Under the pieces are notes generated by a model. It was given only the letters and a program-made list of their open reading frames with translations. It made no database searches and was not told where the DNA came from. Positions 7,059-13,213 of a stretch of DNA of 14,077 nt are shown here, piece by piece. The stretch covers positions 1 through 14,077 of the forward strand of contig DATKFJ010000051.1 in NCBI GenBank assembly GCA_035511435.1, written 5' to 3'. Both the position numbers and the translations under genes were made by a program. How positions within the stretch are numbered: the stretch's first letter is position 1; each line of letters opens with the position of its first letter. The stretch comes from JAMXLO01 sp035511435 (lineage in GTDB: Bacteria > Pseudomonadota > Alphaproteobacteria > Acetobacterales > Acetobacteraceae).

Positions 7059-8015
7059 TCAGGTCAGCTTCACCATCTTCTGCAGGCAGCGGATATCCTG
7101 CTCGGCTGCGATCGGCGTGCCGCGATTGCGCATGGCGGTGCGCGACACCTCGCCGACATAGATGTCGCCGTGCGAGTCGATCGCGACACCATGCGGCGCG
7201 ATGAACTGGCTTGGCCGTTCGCGCGTCGCATCGCCAAGTCGCGCCAGGGGTTTGCCTTCGTGCGTCACGATGCTGACCCGCGGACCGATGCCGGGTGATT
7301 TCGCGTTCACCGCCATGCCCGGCCCGCTCTCGCCGATATAGGCCAGCGGATTGCGTCCCTGTGTCATGCACAAGCCGCACGGGCGATGCAGGTTGTTCCA
7401 CTGCGCGTGGTACTTGCCCTTGCCGTCGAACACCTGCACGCGATGATTCTCGCGGTCCGCCACATAAACCCAGCCGTCCGCATCGCTACAGATGTTGTGC
7501 ACGATGTTGAACGCGCCCGGATCGGTGCCGGGCTCGCCCCAGGAGAATTGCAGCTTGCCGTTCGGCGAGTATTTATGCACGCGCGCATTGCCGTAGCCAT
7601 CGGCCACGTAGATGTCGCCGTCGGGCGACAGCGCGGTATGCGTGCAGCGGTTGAACGGATCGCCGCCGTACATCGGCGCGGGCTCGCCCGGCACGCCGAT
7701 CTCCAGCAGCAGCTTGCCCTCCAGCGTCAGCCTGCGCACCGTATGGTCGCCGTCATCGGTGCAGTAGATCGTATCGTCGGGCGCGATGTGTACGCCGTGC
7801 GGGCGTCGGAACAATCCCTCGCCCCATGAACGCAGGAAGTTCCCCTCGCGATCGAACACCATCATCGGATGCTCGCAGCGCGCGAACACGTAGACATTGT
7901 CCTTGCTGTCCACGCCGACCGCGGCGACTTCGCCGTAATGCCAGCCATCCGGCAATTTGCCCCAGTTCTCGATGACCTCGTAGCGATAGTCGCCTGAGCC
8001 CACGATCGTTGCCAT
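7059..8015 (-). CDS. NHL-repeat beta-propeller protein (peptidyl-hydroxyglycine lyase-like)
   Basis: A 318-residue protein from ATG 8015, with GGGGAGG about 10 bp upstream. It is built of repeated NHL-type units with the pattern 'hGV-aPDG-iYVaD-xNhRVqvF': RPHGVHIAPDDTIYCTDD (71-88), THTALSPDGDIYVADG (125-140), VHNICSDADGWVYVADRENHRVQVF (from 172) and PHGVAIDSHGDIYVGE (274-289). Such proteins form five- or six-bladed propellers; the closest named relatives are the lyase domain of peptidyl-glycine alpha-amidating monooxygenase and SMP-30-like enzymes. In bacterial catabolic loci their activity is mostly untested. No signal peptide is seen. It sits between the hydrolase (11 bp gap) and the Rieske gene (15 bp gap), so it is almost certainly in one operon with them. 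It could be an enzyme (lactonase or lyase) or a binding or scaffolding propeller; I cannot choose. Confidence 0.82.
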   Translation of the reverse strand: MATIVGSGDYRYEVIENWGKLPDGWHYGEVAAVGVDSKDNVYVFARCEHPMMVFDREGNFLRSWGEGLFRRPHGVHIAPDDTIYCTDDGDHTVRRLTLEGKLLLEIGVPGEPAPMYGGDPFNRCTHTALSPDGDIYVADGYGNARVHKYSPNGKLQFSWGEPGTDPGAFNIVHNICSDADGWVYVADRENHRVQVFDGKGKYHAQWNNLHRPCGLCMTQGRNPLAYIGESGPGMAVNAKSPGIGPRVSIVTHEGKPLARLGDATRERPSQFIAPHGVAIDSHGDIYVGEVSRTAMRNRGTPIAAEQDIRCLQKMVKLT

Positions 8016-8026
8016 CGCCGCCTCCC

Positions 8027-8794
8027 CTACGCTGCCTTGGCGCGTGCTTCGCGTGGCGTGTGCCTGTCGAGGAACGTCCGCACGCGCCGGAGTTGCTCGT
8101 CCAGATGCTCCGGCCCGCGCCAGTCCTGCAGCACATCGACACCAGGCAGCAACGCGGCGAGTTCGGCCGCGGTGGCGGCCGGGTGCGGCTTGTCATTGCC
8201 AGGCAGCAGGAATGTCGGCACCGGACAGCGCTTCGCGAAGTCGCGGCTGACGCAGAACACGAACTCGCCGCTCCACATGTTGTGGCCGAATGAACGCATC
8301 TTCGCTGCGTCGAGTTCCGGGCGTTCGGCGCGCTGTTCCGTGGTCCATTCCACGAAACTTTCGGGGAAGTATTCCGGGAAATCGGGATGCAGGCCGATCG
8401 GGTTCTGCAGCACCGCGGCGGTTACGCGGTCGGGCACCATTTCGCACAGCTTCAGGCAGAAGCTGCCGCCGATGCAGCCGCCCAGGGTGTGGAACCGTTG
8501 GAAACCCAGATGATCCATCAGCGCGAGATGATCGGCGGCGTAGGTGTGCCAGCCATGATCGGCCTCGATGGCGGTGCGTGAGCGGCCGGCATTGCGCTGG
8601 TCCATCACGATGACGCGGTAGCTGTCGGCCAGGGATTGCGTCCAGTCGCTGAAGTTGCGCGGTGGACCGTCCGCCGGCGAATGCCAATTGTCGCTGCGCG
8701 AGCGCATGCCGCCCGGCGCGAACAGCAATATCGGATAGCCCTGGCCGTACTCCTGGTAATATATCTCGCCATCCGGGCGCTTCAGCATGGGCAT
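8027..8794 (-). CDS. Alpha/beta-hydrolase fold protein with cysteine in the nucleophile position
   Basis: A 255-residue protein starting at ATG 8794, preceded by GAGAGGAG; a second in-frame ATG two codons later is less well spaced. The fold is shown by ILLFAPGGM (22-30, oxyanion-side loop), VIVMDQRNAGRS (61-72) and the nucleophile elbow LGGCIGG (104-110). The elbow normally reads G-x-S-x-G-G; here codon TGC at residue 107 gives cysteine. The acid is probably D201 (LLPGNDKPH) and the histidine H230 (WRGPEHLDE), giving a Cys-Asp-His triad like that of dienelactone hydrolase. Expected chemistry is hydrolysis of an ester, thioester, lactone or C-C bond in a catabolic intermediate. It follows the acyl-CoA dehydrogenase genes after a 148-bp gap and is 11 bp upstream of the NHL gene, so it may start its own transcript. 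Confidence 0.85.
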   Translation of the reverse strand: MPMLKRPDGEIYYQEYGQGYPILLFAPGGMRSRSDNWHSPADGPPRNFSDWTQSLADSYRVIVMDQRNAGRSRTAIEADHGWHTYAADHLALMDHLGFQRFHTLGGCIGGSFCLKLCEMVPDRVTAAVLQNPIGLHPDFPEYFPESFVEWTTEQRAERPELDAAKMRSFGHNMWSGEFVFCVSRDFAKRCPVPTFLLPGNDKPHPAATAAELAALLPGVDVLQDWRGPEHLDEQLRRVRTFLDRHTPREARAKAA

Positions 8795-8821
8795 GGTGGA
8801 CTCCTCTCCCGCCGGTTTTGC

Positions 8822-8832
8822 GATAGCCTATC
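8822..8832. repeat. Small inverted repeat upstream of the hydrolase gene
   Basis: GATAG-C-CTATC lies about 28 bp upstream of the hydrolase start codon, in the 148-bp gap after the acyl-CoA dehydrogenase gene. It could be an operator half-site pair for an internal promoter. The evidence is only the symmetry and position, and a match this short can arise by chance. Confidence 0.25.
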
Positions 8833-8942
8833 AGAACGGCGGCAGGAGCCAATCCGGCGGGGAGCATCCGTATGAACGGTGTAGTACGTGGTCGTTTCAC
8901 ATTCAACGACTTCCAGCTGCTGCACGGGGAGGTGCTGGATGG

Positions 8943-10019
8943 CTATCCGTCGGTCAGCGTGGGCCATAGCGCATCGGCACCGCGGGCGCAGATGAATGCG
9001 CCGACACGAGCCGCCCATTCGACTTCGCCGCCGAACTCGTCGCGCCATGACCACAAGCGGCGTGTGCTGAGTTGCAGCGAATATTCCTTGGTGAAGCCGA
9101 TCGCACCGTGCACCTGGTGGGCGATTTCCGACGCCAGCGTCGCGGCGTCGCCGACGCGCGTCTTGGCGATCGCGATGAGAAACTCCTGCATCGCGGGATC
9201 GTCGAGTGACAGCGCTTCGATGCCGGCGTCGGCGGCGGCGCCGGCGGCGGCGACCTGGCCGGCCATCACCGCAAGCTGCTGCTGTACTGCCTGGAACTTC
9301 GCGATCGGGCGGCCGAACTGCTTGCGTTCACCGGCGTAGGTCACCGCGGTATCCAGCGCGCGATCCATGGCACCGGCCATTAACACCGCGCGCGCCAATG
9401 CGCCGCGGCGATACAGTGCAGCGCGATCGACGCCGTCGCCGATGGGTGCAACCGCATCGCCGGCGAGCGGGACGCCGGCGAAGGTCAACGTGTCGCGTGG
9501 CTCGCCGGCCATGTTGCGGCCGGGTGCGACATCGATGCCGGCTACGCTGTCCAGCGCAACGGCCATCTCGCCGTCCGGGCCGTCCGCGAGCAGCACGATC
9601 CGTCCGGCCTGTGCTGCCCACGGCAAACGGCTCGCGCGGCCGGTCAGGCGCCAGCCATTGCCGTCGCGCGCAAGGGTCAGCCGGTCGTCGGCGCGCACGG
9701 GGCCGACGGACATCGGCTGTTCGCTGACCTCCAGTCCGGCGGCGGACGCGACCCAGGCGGCGAGCATCGTTTCGGCGAGCGGGATCGGCGCGGCGAAGCG
9801 TCCGGCGACACGCAGCACGGCAAACAGATCCGACCATTCGGCATCGGCGCCGCCTGCCGATTCCGGCAGTGCGGCCAGCGGCACGCCGGTTTCGCTGACC
9901 GCATGCCAGAGGGCCGCGGGGAACGTTCCGGTCTCGGCTTTGTCGGCGACGTCCTTGGTGCAGTGGTCCTCGAACAGGCGGCCGACGCTGTCCAGCAGCA
10001 TCCGCGTTTCGTCGCGCAT
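8943..10019 (-). CDS. Acyl-CoA dehydrogenase, small-subunit-like partner
   Basis: Starting at ATG 10019, which has an excellent AAGGAGA upstream, gives 358 residues; the frame stays open further upstream only by running under the next gene. It shows acyl-CoA dehydrogenase landmarks: the C-terminal FAD-domain segment GERKQFGRPIAKFQAVQ (230-246) and HQVHGAIGFTKEYSLQL (301-317). The N-terminal and middle domains are compact and lack a clear W(S/T)-type flavin and substrate motif; the position of the CxGxTEP/SEPDSGSD block of normal enzymes is not recognisable. Such shortened, divergent proteins pair with a normal-looking partner in heteromeric (alpha2-beta2) acyl-CoA dehydrogenases known from steroid side-chain catabolism. 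The immediately upstream gene, 47 bp away, encodes such a partner. Role: FAD-dependent alpha,beta-dehydrogenation of an acyl-CoA, likely as half of a shared active site. Substrate unknown. Confidence 0.85.
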   Translation of the reverse strand: MRDETRMLLDSVGRLFEDHCTKDVADKAETGTFPAALWHAVSETGVPLAALPESAGGADAEWSDLFAVLRVAGRFAAPIPLAETMLAAWVASAAGLEVSEQPMSVGPVRADDRLTLARDGNGWRLTGRASRLPWAAQAGRIVLLADGPDGEMAVALDSVAGIDVAPGRNMAGEPRDTLTFAGVPLAGDAVAPIGDGVDRAALYRRGALARAVLMAGAMDRALDTAVTYAGERKQFGRPIAKFQAVQQQLAVMAGQVAAAGAAADAGIEALSLDDPAMQEFLIAIAKTRVGDAATLASEIAHQVHGAIGFTKEYSLQLSTRRLWSWRDEFGGEVEWAARVGAFICARGADALWPTLTDG

Positions 10020-10066
10020 GGTTGTCTCCTTCAGCGCAGCGTGGTCGTTCACCGGAGCGTGGTCGT

Positions 10067-11215
10067 TCAGCGCAGGCCGAGGCCGCGCGCGATGATGCCG
10101 CGCAGAATTTCCCGCGTGCCGCCCTGGATGGAAAGGCGCGGGGCGTTCATCGTGCCGCGTGCCAGCATCGATACATATGTATCGACGGCCTCCAGTTCCG
10201 GTTCGGCGGGGAACAACTGGCGGGCGACGATCGGCAGGTCCTGCTCGTAGCGGGTGCCGAGGTCCTTGGTGACGGCTGCTTCGGTCAGGGGCTGGAGACC
10301 TTCCTGCAACATGCCAGCGATCGACAGCGACATGCGCCGCAGCGTGGCCAGCTGCGCGACCAGGCGGCCGAGTGCGGCGGCGGTGGCGCGATCCGGATTC
10401 GGTCCGGCGACGCGCACCATTTCCACCAGCAGCTTGAACAGCACCAGGAAGCGGTCGGGGCCGCTGCGTTCGAATGCCAGTTCGCTGGATACCTGACGCC
10501 AGCCGTTGCCGATTTCGCCGAACAGCCGGTTGTCGGGGACGAACAGGTCGGTGAGGAAAATCTGGTTGAAGTGGTGTTCGCCGAGCAGGTTGATTACCGG
10601 GCGGATTTCGATGCCGGGCGAGTTCTTCAGGTCCACCAGGAACTGCGTCGCGCCGGCGTGGCGATCCACTTCCCCCTGTCCTGCCTCGGCCATCTTGCAG
10701 AACAGGATCATGTAGTCGGCGCGGTGCGCGTTGGATGTCCACAACTTGCTGCCGTTGATACGGAAGCCGCCGTCCACCTTCACCGCGCGGGTGCGCGTGC
10801 CGGCAAGGTCGGAGCCGGAGTCGGGTTCGCTCATGCCGATGCAGAACGACAGATCACCGCGGGTGATGCGGGGCAGGAAGTAGTCCTTCTGCTCGTCGGT
10901 GCCGTAGCGGATGATGTTCGGGCCACTTTGGCGATCCGCGGTCCAGTGGAAGCCGACGGGTGCGCCGGCGGCCAGCAATTCCTCGATCAGCACGTAGCGT
11001 TCGAAGGCGGTGCGTTCGTGGCCGCCGTATTGTTTCGGCCAGGTCATGCCGATCCAGCCGCGTTCGGCCATCTTGCGGCTGAATGCCTGGTCGTAGTCGC
11101 GGCGGATGCCGAGGGAGGCGCGGTTCTCGTCCAGGAACGCGCGGACTTCCTGGCGGAGGGTTTTCGCTGCCGGTGGGAGTTCGACGGGGTCGAAGCGGAA
11201 TGCCTGGAACGTCAT
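10067..11215 (-). CDS. Acyl-CoA dehydrogenase (FadE type)
   Basis: From ATG 11215, 382 residues beginning MTFQAFRFDPVELPP. The reading frame continues upstream to 12277 without a stop, but that part is low-complexity shadow sequence beneath another gene, so the family-like N-terminus sets the start. Conserved blocks are GWIGMTWPKQYGG (53-65), the flavin/substrate loop SEPDSGSDLAGT (129-140), INGSKLWTSNA (153-163), the helix SSELAFERSG (243-252) and the C-terminal GGTREILRGIIA (365-376). It catalyses FAD-dependent desaturation of an acyl-CoA, passing electrons to electron-transfer flavoprotein. It is the first gene of the minus-strand catabolic run, followed after 47 bp by a divergent dehydrogenase subunit with which it probably forms a heterotetramer. 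Phased repeats lie 78-116 bp upstream of its start codon. Confidence 0.9.
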   Translation of the reverse strand: MTFQAFRFDPVELPPAAKTLRQEVRAFLDENRASLGIRRDYDQAFSRKMAERGWIGMTWPKQYGGHERTAFERYVLIEELLAAGAPVGFHWTADRQSGPNIIRYGTDEQKDYFLPRITRGDLSFCIGMSEPDSGSDLAGTRTRAVKVDGGFRINGSKLWTSNAHRADYMILFCKMAEAGQGEVDRHAGATQFLVDLKNSPGIEIRPVINLLGEHHFNQIFLTDLFVPDNRLFGEIGNGWRQVSSELAFERSGPDRFLVLFKLLVEMVRVAGPNPDRATAAALGRLVAQLATLRRMSLSIAGMLQEGLQPLTEAAVTKDLGTRYEQDLPIVARQLFPAEPELEAVDTYVSMLARGTMNAPRLSIQGGTREILRGIIARGLGLR

Positions 11216-11292
11216 CGGGCGCGGCCTTTTCAGCGTGCGGCCGGGACGATAGCGCATGGTGTTCGGGTGGGGCAGCCCTGGGGTTTTCGGCG

Positions 11293-11335
11293 GAGTCTCG
11301 GGAGAGTCTCGTTGCCCGTTGGGTGAGACTCGTTG
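11293..11335. promoter_or_regulatory. Phased GAGTCTC/GAGACTC repeats, candidate operator of the catabolic operon
   Basis: Three 7-bp elements lie upstream of the acyl-CoA dehydrogenase operon: GAGTCTC at 11293-11299, GAGTCTC at 11304-11310 and its reverse complement GAGACTC at 11325-11331. Start-to-start distances are 11 and 21 bp, one and two DNA turns, so all face one side of the helix. The last two extend to GAGTCTCGTTG and GAGACTCGTTG (one mismatch as direct repeats), so they can be read as inverted or direct copies. They lie 78-116 bp before the start codon at 11215, a plausible activator or repressor site. A weak -10-like TATCGT is on the minus strand at 11251-11246. Confidence 0.4.
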
Positions 11336-11344
11336 GGCGTGGAT

Positions 11345-11364
11345 GCGCTGTGCATGCGCAGCGC
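11345..11364. repeat. 20-bp near-perfect palindrome
   Basis: GCGCTGTGCATGCGCAGCGC pairs with itself at every position except one G-T pair. It lies 10 bp beyond the phased repeats on the side away from the operon, 130-149 bp upstream of the acyl-CoA dehydrogenase start. It may be part of the same regulatory region or a hairpin in the transcript read from the hypothetical gene. Confidence 0.45.
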
Positions 11365-11415
11365 TGGCCGGGTTTCCGCTGCGTGGCGGCTGTTGGTCGC
11401 AGGGGGGTCCGAGGC

Positions 11416-11458
11416 AAAGCGCGCCGGAGCGCGAAGGGCGCTTCGCACGGCGCGTTTG
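11416..11458 (-). terminator. GC-rich nested hairpin downstream of the hypothetical gene
   Basis: Outer arms CGCGCC and GGCGCG enclose a second stem (GAGCGC with GCGCTT, 4-6 nt loop). AAA/TTT flanks the outer arms, one base offset. It lies about 90 bp past the stop codon of the minus-strand hypothetical gene and ahead of the acyl-CoA dehydrogenase operon, the right place to separate two transcripts. The T-run after the stem is only three bases on either strand, so intrinsic termination is uncertain. Confidence 0.35.
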
Positions 11459-11547
11459 GAAAGCCTGCTGCGCGGGCTTTGTGTTGGTTGGCGCGGCTTT
11501 GTGTCGAATGGTTTGGAGGGATCGGCCCGCCGGGTCGGGCGGAGCCG

Positions 11548-12267
11548 CTACACGCCGGCTGCGGTGCCGGCGGGGCTGTCGAGTGCGCGCAGGAACGGTG
11601 TGGTGCCGGTGACGATGGCTTGCACCAGGGCGGCCCGCGGCGGGTGGAAGTCGGGCTTGGGCGGCAGGCAGCCGAGGGAGCGGATCAGCGCGGCGCGGTG
11701 GGGGTTGATGAGCGCGTACTCCTCGGCTTCGGCGATCAGGTCCGGCGTCAGGTCGGCTTCGGGGACCGGTTCCGGGTCGGGCGCCGGTTGGGCGATCGGC
11801 GTGGGGCGGGCGCGGCCGAGGGCGTCGGCCATCAGACTGATGGCGCAGTGTTCGAGCCAGACGGCCTGGCTGAGGGTTTTGTTGCTGGCCTCGCGCTTTT
11901 TGCGGTCCGACTGGATGCGCAGCAGCAGTCGGCGGGTGGCGTCGGCCTGGCGCATCATGCCGCTGGCCTTGGCAGCGCGTTGCGCGGCGAGCTTGTCGTC
12001 GATGCCGGGCTGGTGGGAGATGCGCAGGCAGTTCATTGCGTCGGCCTGGGCGGCGATGCACTGGACTGCGAGGTAGGCTTCGTCGGCGTTGGCGGGGAGC
12101 ATCGCGGCGACGCGGGCGATGGCGTCGTTGTCGCGGCGGACGAGGTCTTCGGGCGCGTCGGTGACCGGGGGCGGCATGCCGGCGCGGAGGGTGTGGATGA
12201 GCTGGTAGTAGACGTCCTTTGGGAGTTGGTATTCGAGGCTGAGGGGTTGGTCGGGGCTGATGTCCAT
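11548..12267 (-). CDS. Conserved-looking hypothetical protein, 239 residues
   Basis: I do not recognise a characterised family. The reading frame from ATG 12267 is 239 residues with a natural composition, unlike the overlapping frames. Residues 10-150 look all-helical, with charged and hydrophobic periodicity: LEYQLPKDVYYQLIHTLR (11-28), AANADEAYLAVQCIAAQADAMNCLR-like helix (about 60-82), a basic stretch RIQSDRKKREASNK (117-130), and WLEHCAISLMADALG (137-151). A proline- and acid-rich linker (154-175) is followed by EAEEYALINPHRAALIRSLG (180-199) and a Pro-rich tail. No signal peptide or membrane segment. From memory, similar proteins occur in several copies in Acetobacteraceae genomes; not verified. 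No Shine-Dalgarno sequence precedes the ATG, and a -10-like box lies only about 18 bp upstream, so the message may be nearly leaderless. The basic helix and linker could suit nucleic-acid binding, but this is speculation. Confidence 0.7.
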   Translation of the reverse strand: MDISPDQPLSLEYQLPKDVYYQLIHTLRAGMPPPVTDAPEDLVRRDNDAIARVAAMLPANADEAYLAVQCIAAQADAMNCLRISHQPGIDDKLAAQRAAKASGMMRQADATRRLLLRIQSDRKKREASNKTLSQAVWLEHCAISLMADALGRARPTPIAQPAPDPEPVPEADLTPDLIAEAEEYALINPHRAALIRSLGCLPPKPDFHPPRAALVQAIVTGTTPFLRALDSPAGTAAGV

Positions 12268-12600
12268 GGTGGGACATGTGGGTTAGTATAATTCACAGTC
12301 AAGGGTTATGTGGGATATCTGCCCGGTTTGCTGGAGGAAGCCAGGATTATGTGTACCAGGGCGGCCGTGGTGAACTTCCTGCATCCCCGCAGTTTTTGTG
12401 GATCAACCGGCTTGTGGCGCGGTCGCGCACCCCGGCAATCTGGCGTCGTCCGTGGGTCGAAGGTCATGAACTCTCTCCATCTGCCGCTTGGTGGTGTCGG
12501 CCTCGACGGGTGTTAGCCGCTCATAAAGGTGGAGTACTCGGCACTATGATATCTTCTGGAATATTCCGATTTTAGTGCGAAATGGACGCTCGACTCAGGA
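12268..12600. other. 333-bp divergent gap, possible remnant sequence, no supported gene
   Basis: This separates the divergent hypothetical and UPF0149 genes. A 99-codon plus-strand frame (12276-12575) lacks a Shine-Dalgarno sequence and any domain. The minus strand has a short open stretch beginning MTFDPRTTPDCRG at 12467, also unrecognised. Base composition falls towards AT between about 12530 and 12580 compared with the surroundings. That fits junction or remnant DNA near a mobile element, but I cannot identify a source. Confidence 0.4.
12285..12290 (-). promoter_or_regulatory. Candidate -10 box of the hypothetical gene
   Basis: TATACT on the minus strand within AATTATACTAACCC, an AT-rich island in GC-rich DNA. 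A TTGACT hexamer lies only 6 bp upstream of it, far too close to act as its -35 box. A start about 7 bp downstream would leave roughly 10 nt of leader before ATG 12267, with no Shine-Dalgarno sequence. The heptamer ATGTGGG occurs on the plus strand at 12276-12282 and 12308-12314, 32 bp apart (three turns), flanking the box and possibly marking an operator. Confidence 0.3.
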
Positions 12601-13155
12601 TTGTTCCTGGCGCCTGAGCATCCGGCGCGGGTCGAAGGCGTCTCGATGCTGGACGGATATCTGACCGCCATCGTCATTGCGCCACGCTCGATCCCGCCCG
12701 ACGAGTGGTTCGACGACCTCTGCGGCGCACGCGGCAATATCGCCGTCGCTTCGGGCACGATGCTGGCGGCGATTACGTCAATCCTCGCGCGGTTCAACGC
12801 GATCAATGAGGGGCTGTCGGCGAAACCTGCACGCCATGCGCCAATCTTCCGGAAAACGGATGAGGGCCTCGCGGTGCCGAACCTCTGGTGCATGGGGTTC
12901 CTTGCGGGAATGCGGTCGCGGTTCGACGCCTGGGAACCGCTGCTGGATCCGAACCGCGTCGACCATGGGCTCCTGTTGCCGATCCTGCTCTACTGTGTTG
13001 ATCCATCAGGCCGTCCGATGCTCGGACCGCCTCGGGAGGGACGCGAAACCGAGGAGTTTCTCCGCGCGGCGTACCAGGACATCCCGTTTGTCGTGCCCGC
13101 GATCAAGGAGTTCTGGATGCCAGAACGGGTGCGCGAGGTAAACGCTCGATCCTGA
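12601..13155 (+). CDS. UPF0149 (YecA/YgfB-like) family protein, 5' end uncertain
   Basis: The frame encodes a UPF0149 protein: MLDGYLTAIVIAPRSIPPDEWF (from 12646) matches the family's LDGFLTG-P-x-W opening, and NLWCMGFLAGM followed by W-x-PLL matches its second conserved block. There is no C-terminal SEC-C zinc motif. Family function is unknown. The start is unclear. TTG 12601 (184 residues) has no proper Shine-Dalgarno sequence. ATG 12646 (169 residues) has GAAGG at 12634-12638, well spaced, but begins exactly at the core motif. Family-like residues (LDSGLFLAPEHP) continue upstream of TTG 12601 to about 12550, where a TGA (12547-12549) closes the frame with no ATG or GTG. An ATG at 12546, preceded by AAAGGTGGAG, is one frame off and stops after nine codons. 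The gene may therefore carry a 5' frameshift or be a truncated copy. Confidence 0.7.
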   Translation: MFLAPEHPARVEGVSMLDGYLTAIVIAPRSIPPDEWFDDLCGARGNIAVASGTMLAAITSILARFNAINEGLSAKPARHAPIFRKTDEGLAVPNLWCMGFLAGMRSRFDAWEPLLDPNRVDHGLLLPILLYCVDPSGRPMLGPPREGRETEEFLRAAYQDIPFVVPAIKEFWMPERVREVNARS

Positions 13156-13213
13156 CCCGCGGTGGGATGCTCGCATCGGTTAGTATTGACACGCCGACTA
13201 CGGAGTTGACTTC

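Larger units (their letters stand above)
11216..11547. other. 332-bp regulatory gap between the hypothetical gene and the dehydrogenase operon
   Basis: No gene is supported here. Both strands remain open for long stretches, but translations are Arg/Gly/Trp-rich and match nothing recognisable. The visible content is the phased 7-bp repeats (11293-11335), the 20-bp palindrome (11345-11364) and the nested hairpin (11416-11458), which together suggest a terminator for the upstream gene and a promoter/operator region for the catabolic operon. Confidence 0.5.

Noticed and set aside
8872..9339. Plus-strand 155-residue ORF with a Shine-Dalgarno-like GGGGAG before its ATG
   Set aside because: Its first about 23 codons look protein-like, but the rest is antisense to the dehydrogenase gene and low in information. 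No domain was recognised, and no gene partner is on that strand.
10020..10742. Upstream extension of the second dehydrogenase frame to 599 residues
   Set aside because: The extension lies entirely beneath the other dehydrogenase gene, while ATG 10019 has a strong Shine-Dalgarno sequence and gives a family-like N-terminus.
10022..11326. Plus-strand 434-residue ORF opposite the dehydrogenase gene
   Set aside because: Antisense shadow of the FadE-type gene, rich in Ala/Gly/Val/Gln, with no recognisable domain.
11216..12277. Upstream extension of the acyl-CoA dehydrogenase frame to a 736-residue protein
   Set aside because: The added part is Arg/Pro/His-rich, matches no family, overlaps the hypothetical gene in another frame, and a normal dehydrogenase N-terminus begins at ATG 11215. 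Open frames of this kind are common in GC-rich DNA.
12276..12575. Plus-strand 99-residue ORF between the hypothetical and UPF0149 genes
   Set aside because: No Shine-Dalgarno sequence at its ATG, no domain, and it ends in the region where the UPF0149 gene should begin; kept only as a note on remnant DNA.
12281..13189. Shared word GGTTAGTAT upstream of the hypothetical and VOC genes
   Set aside because: Nine bases shared once in 14 kb can occur by chance and the flanks differ; orientation relative to the genes also differs.
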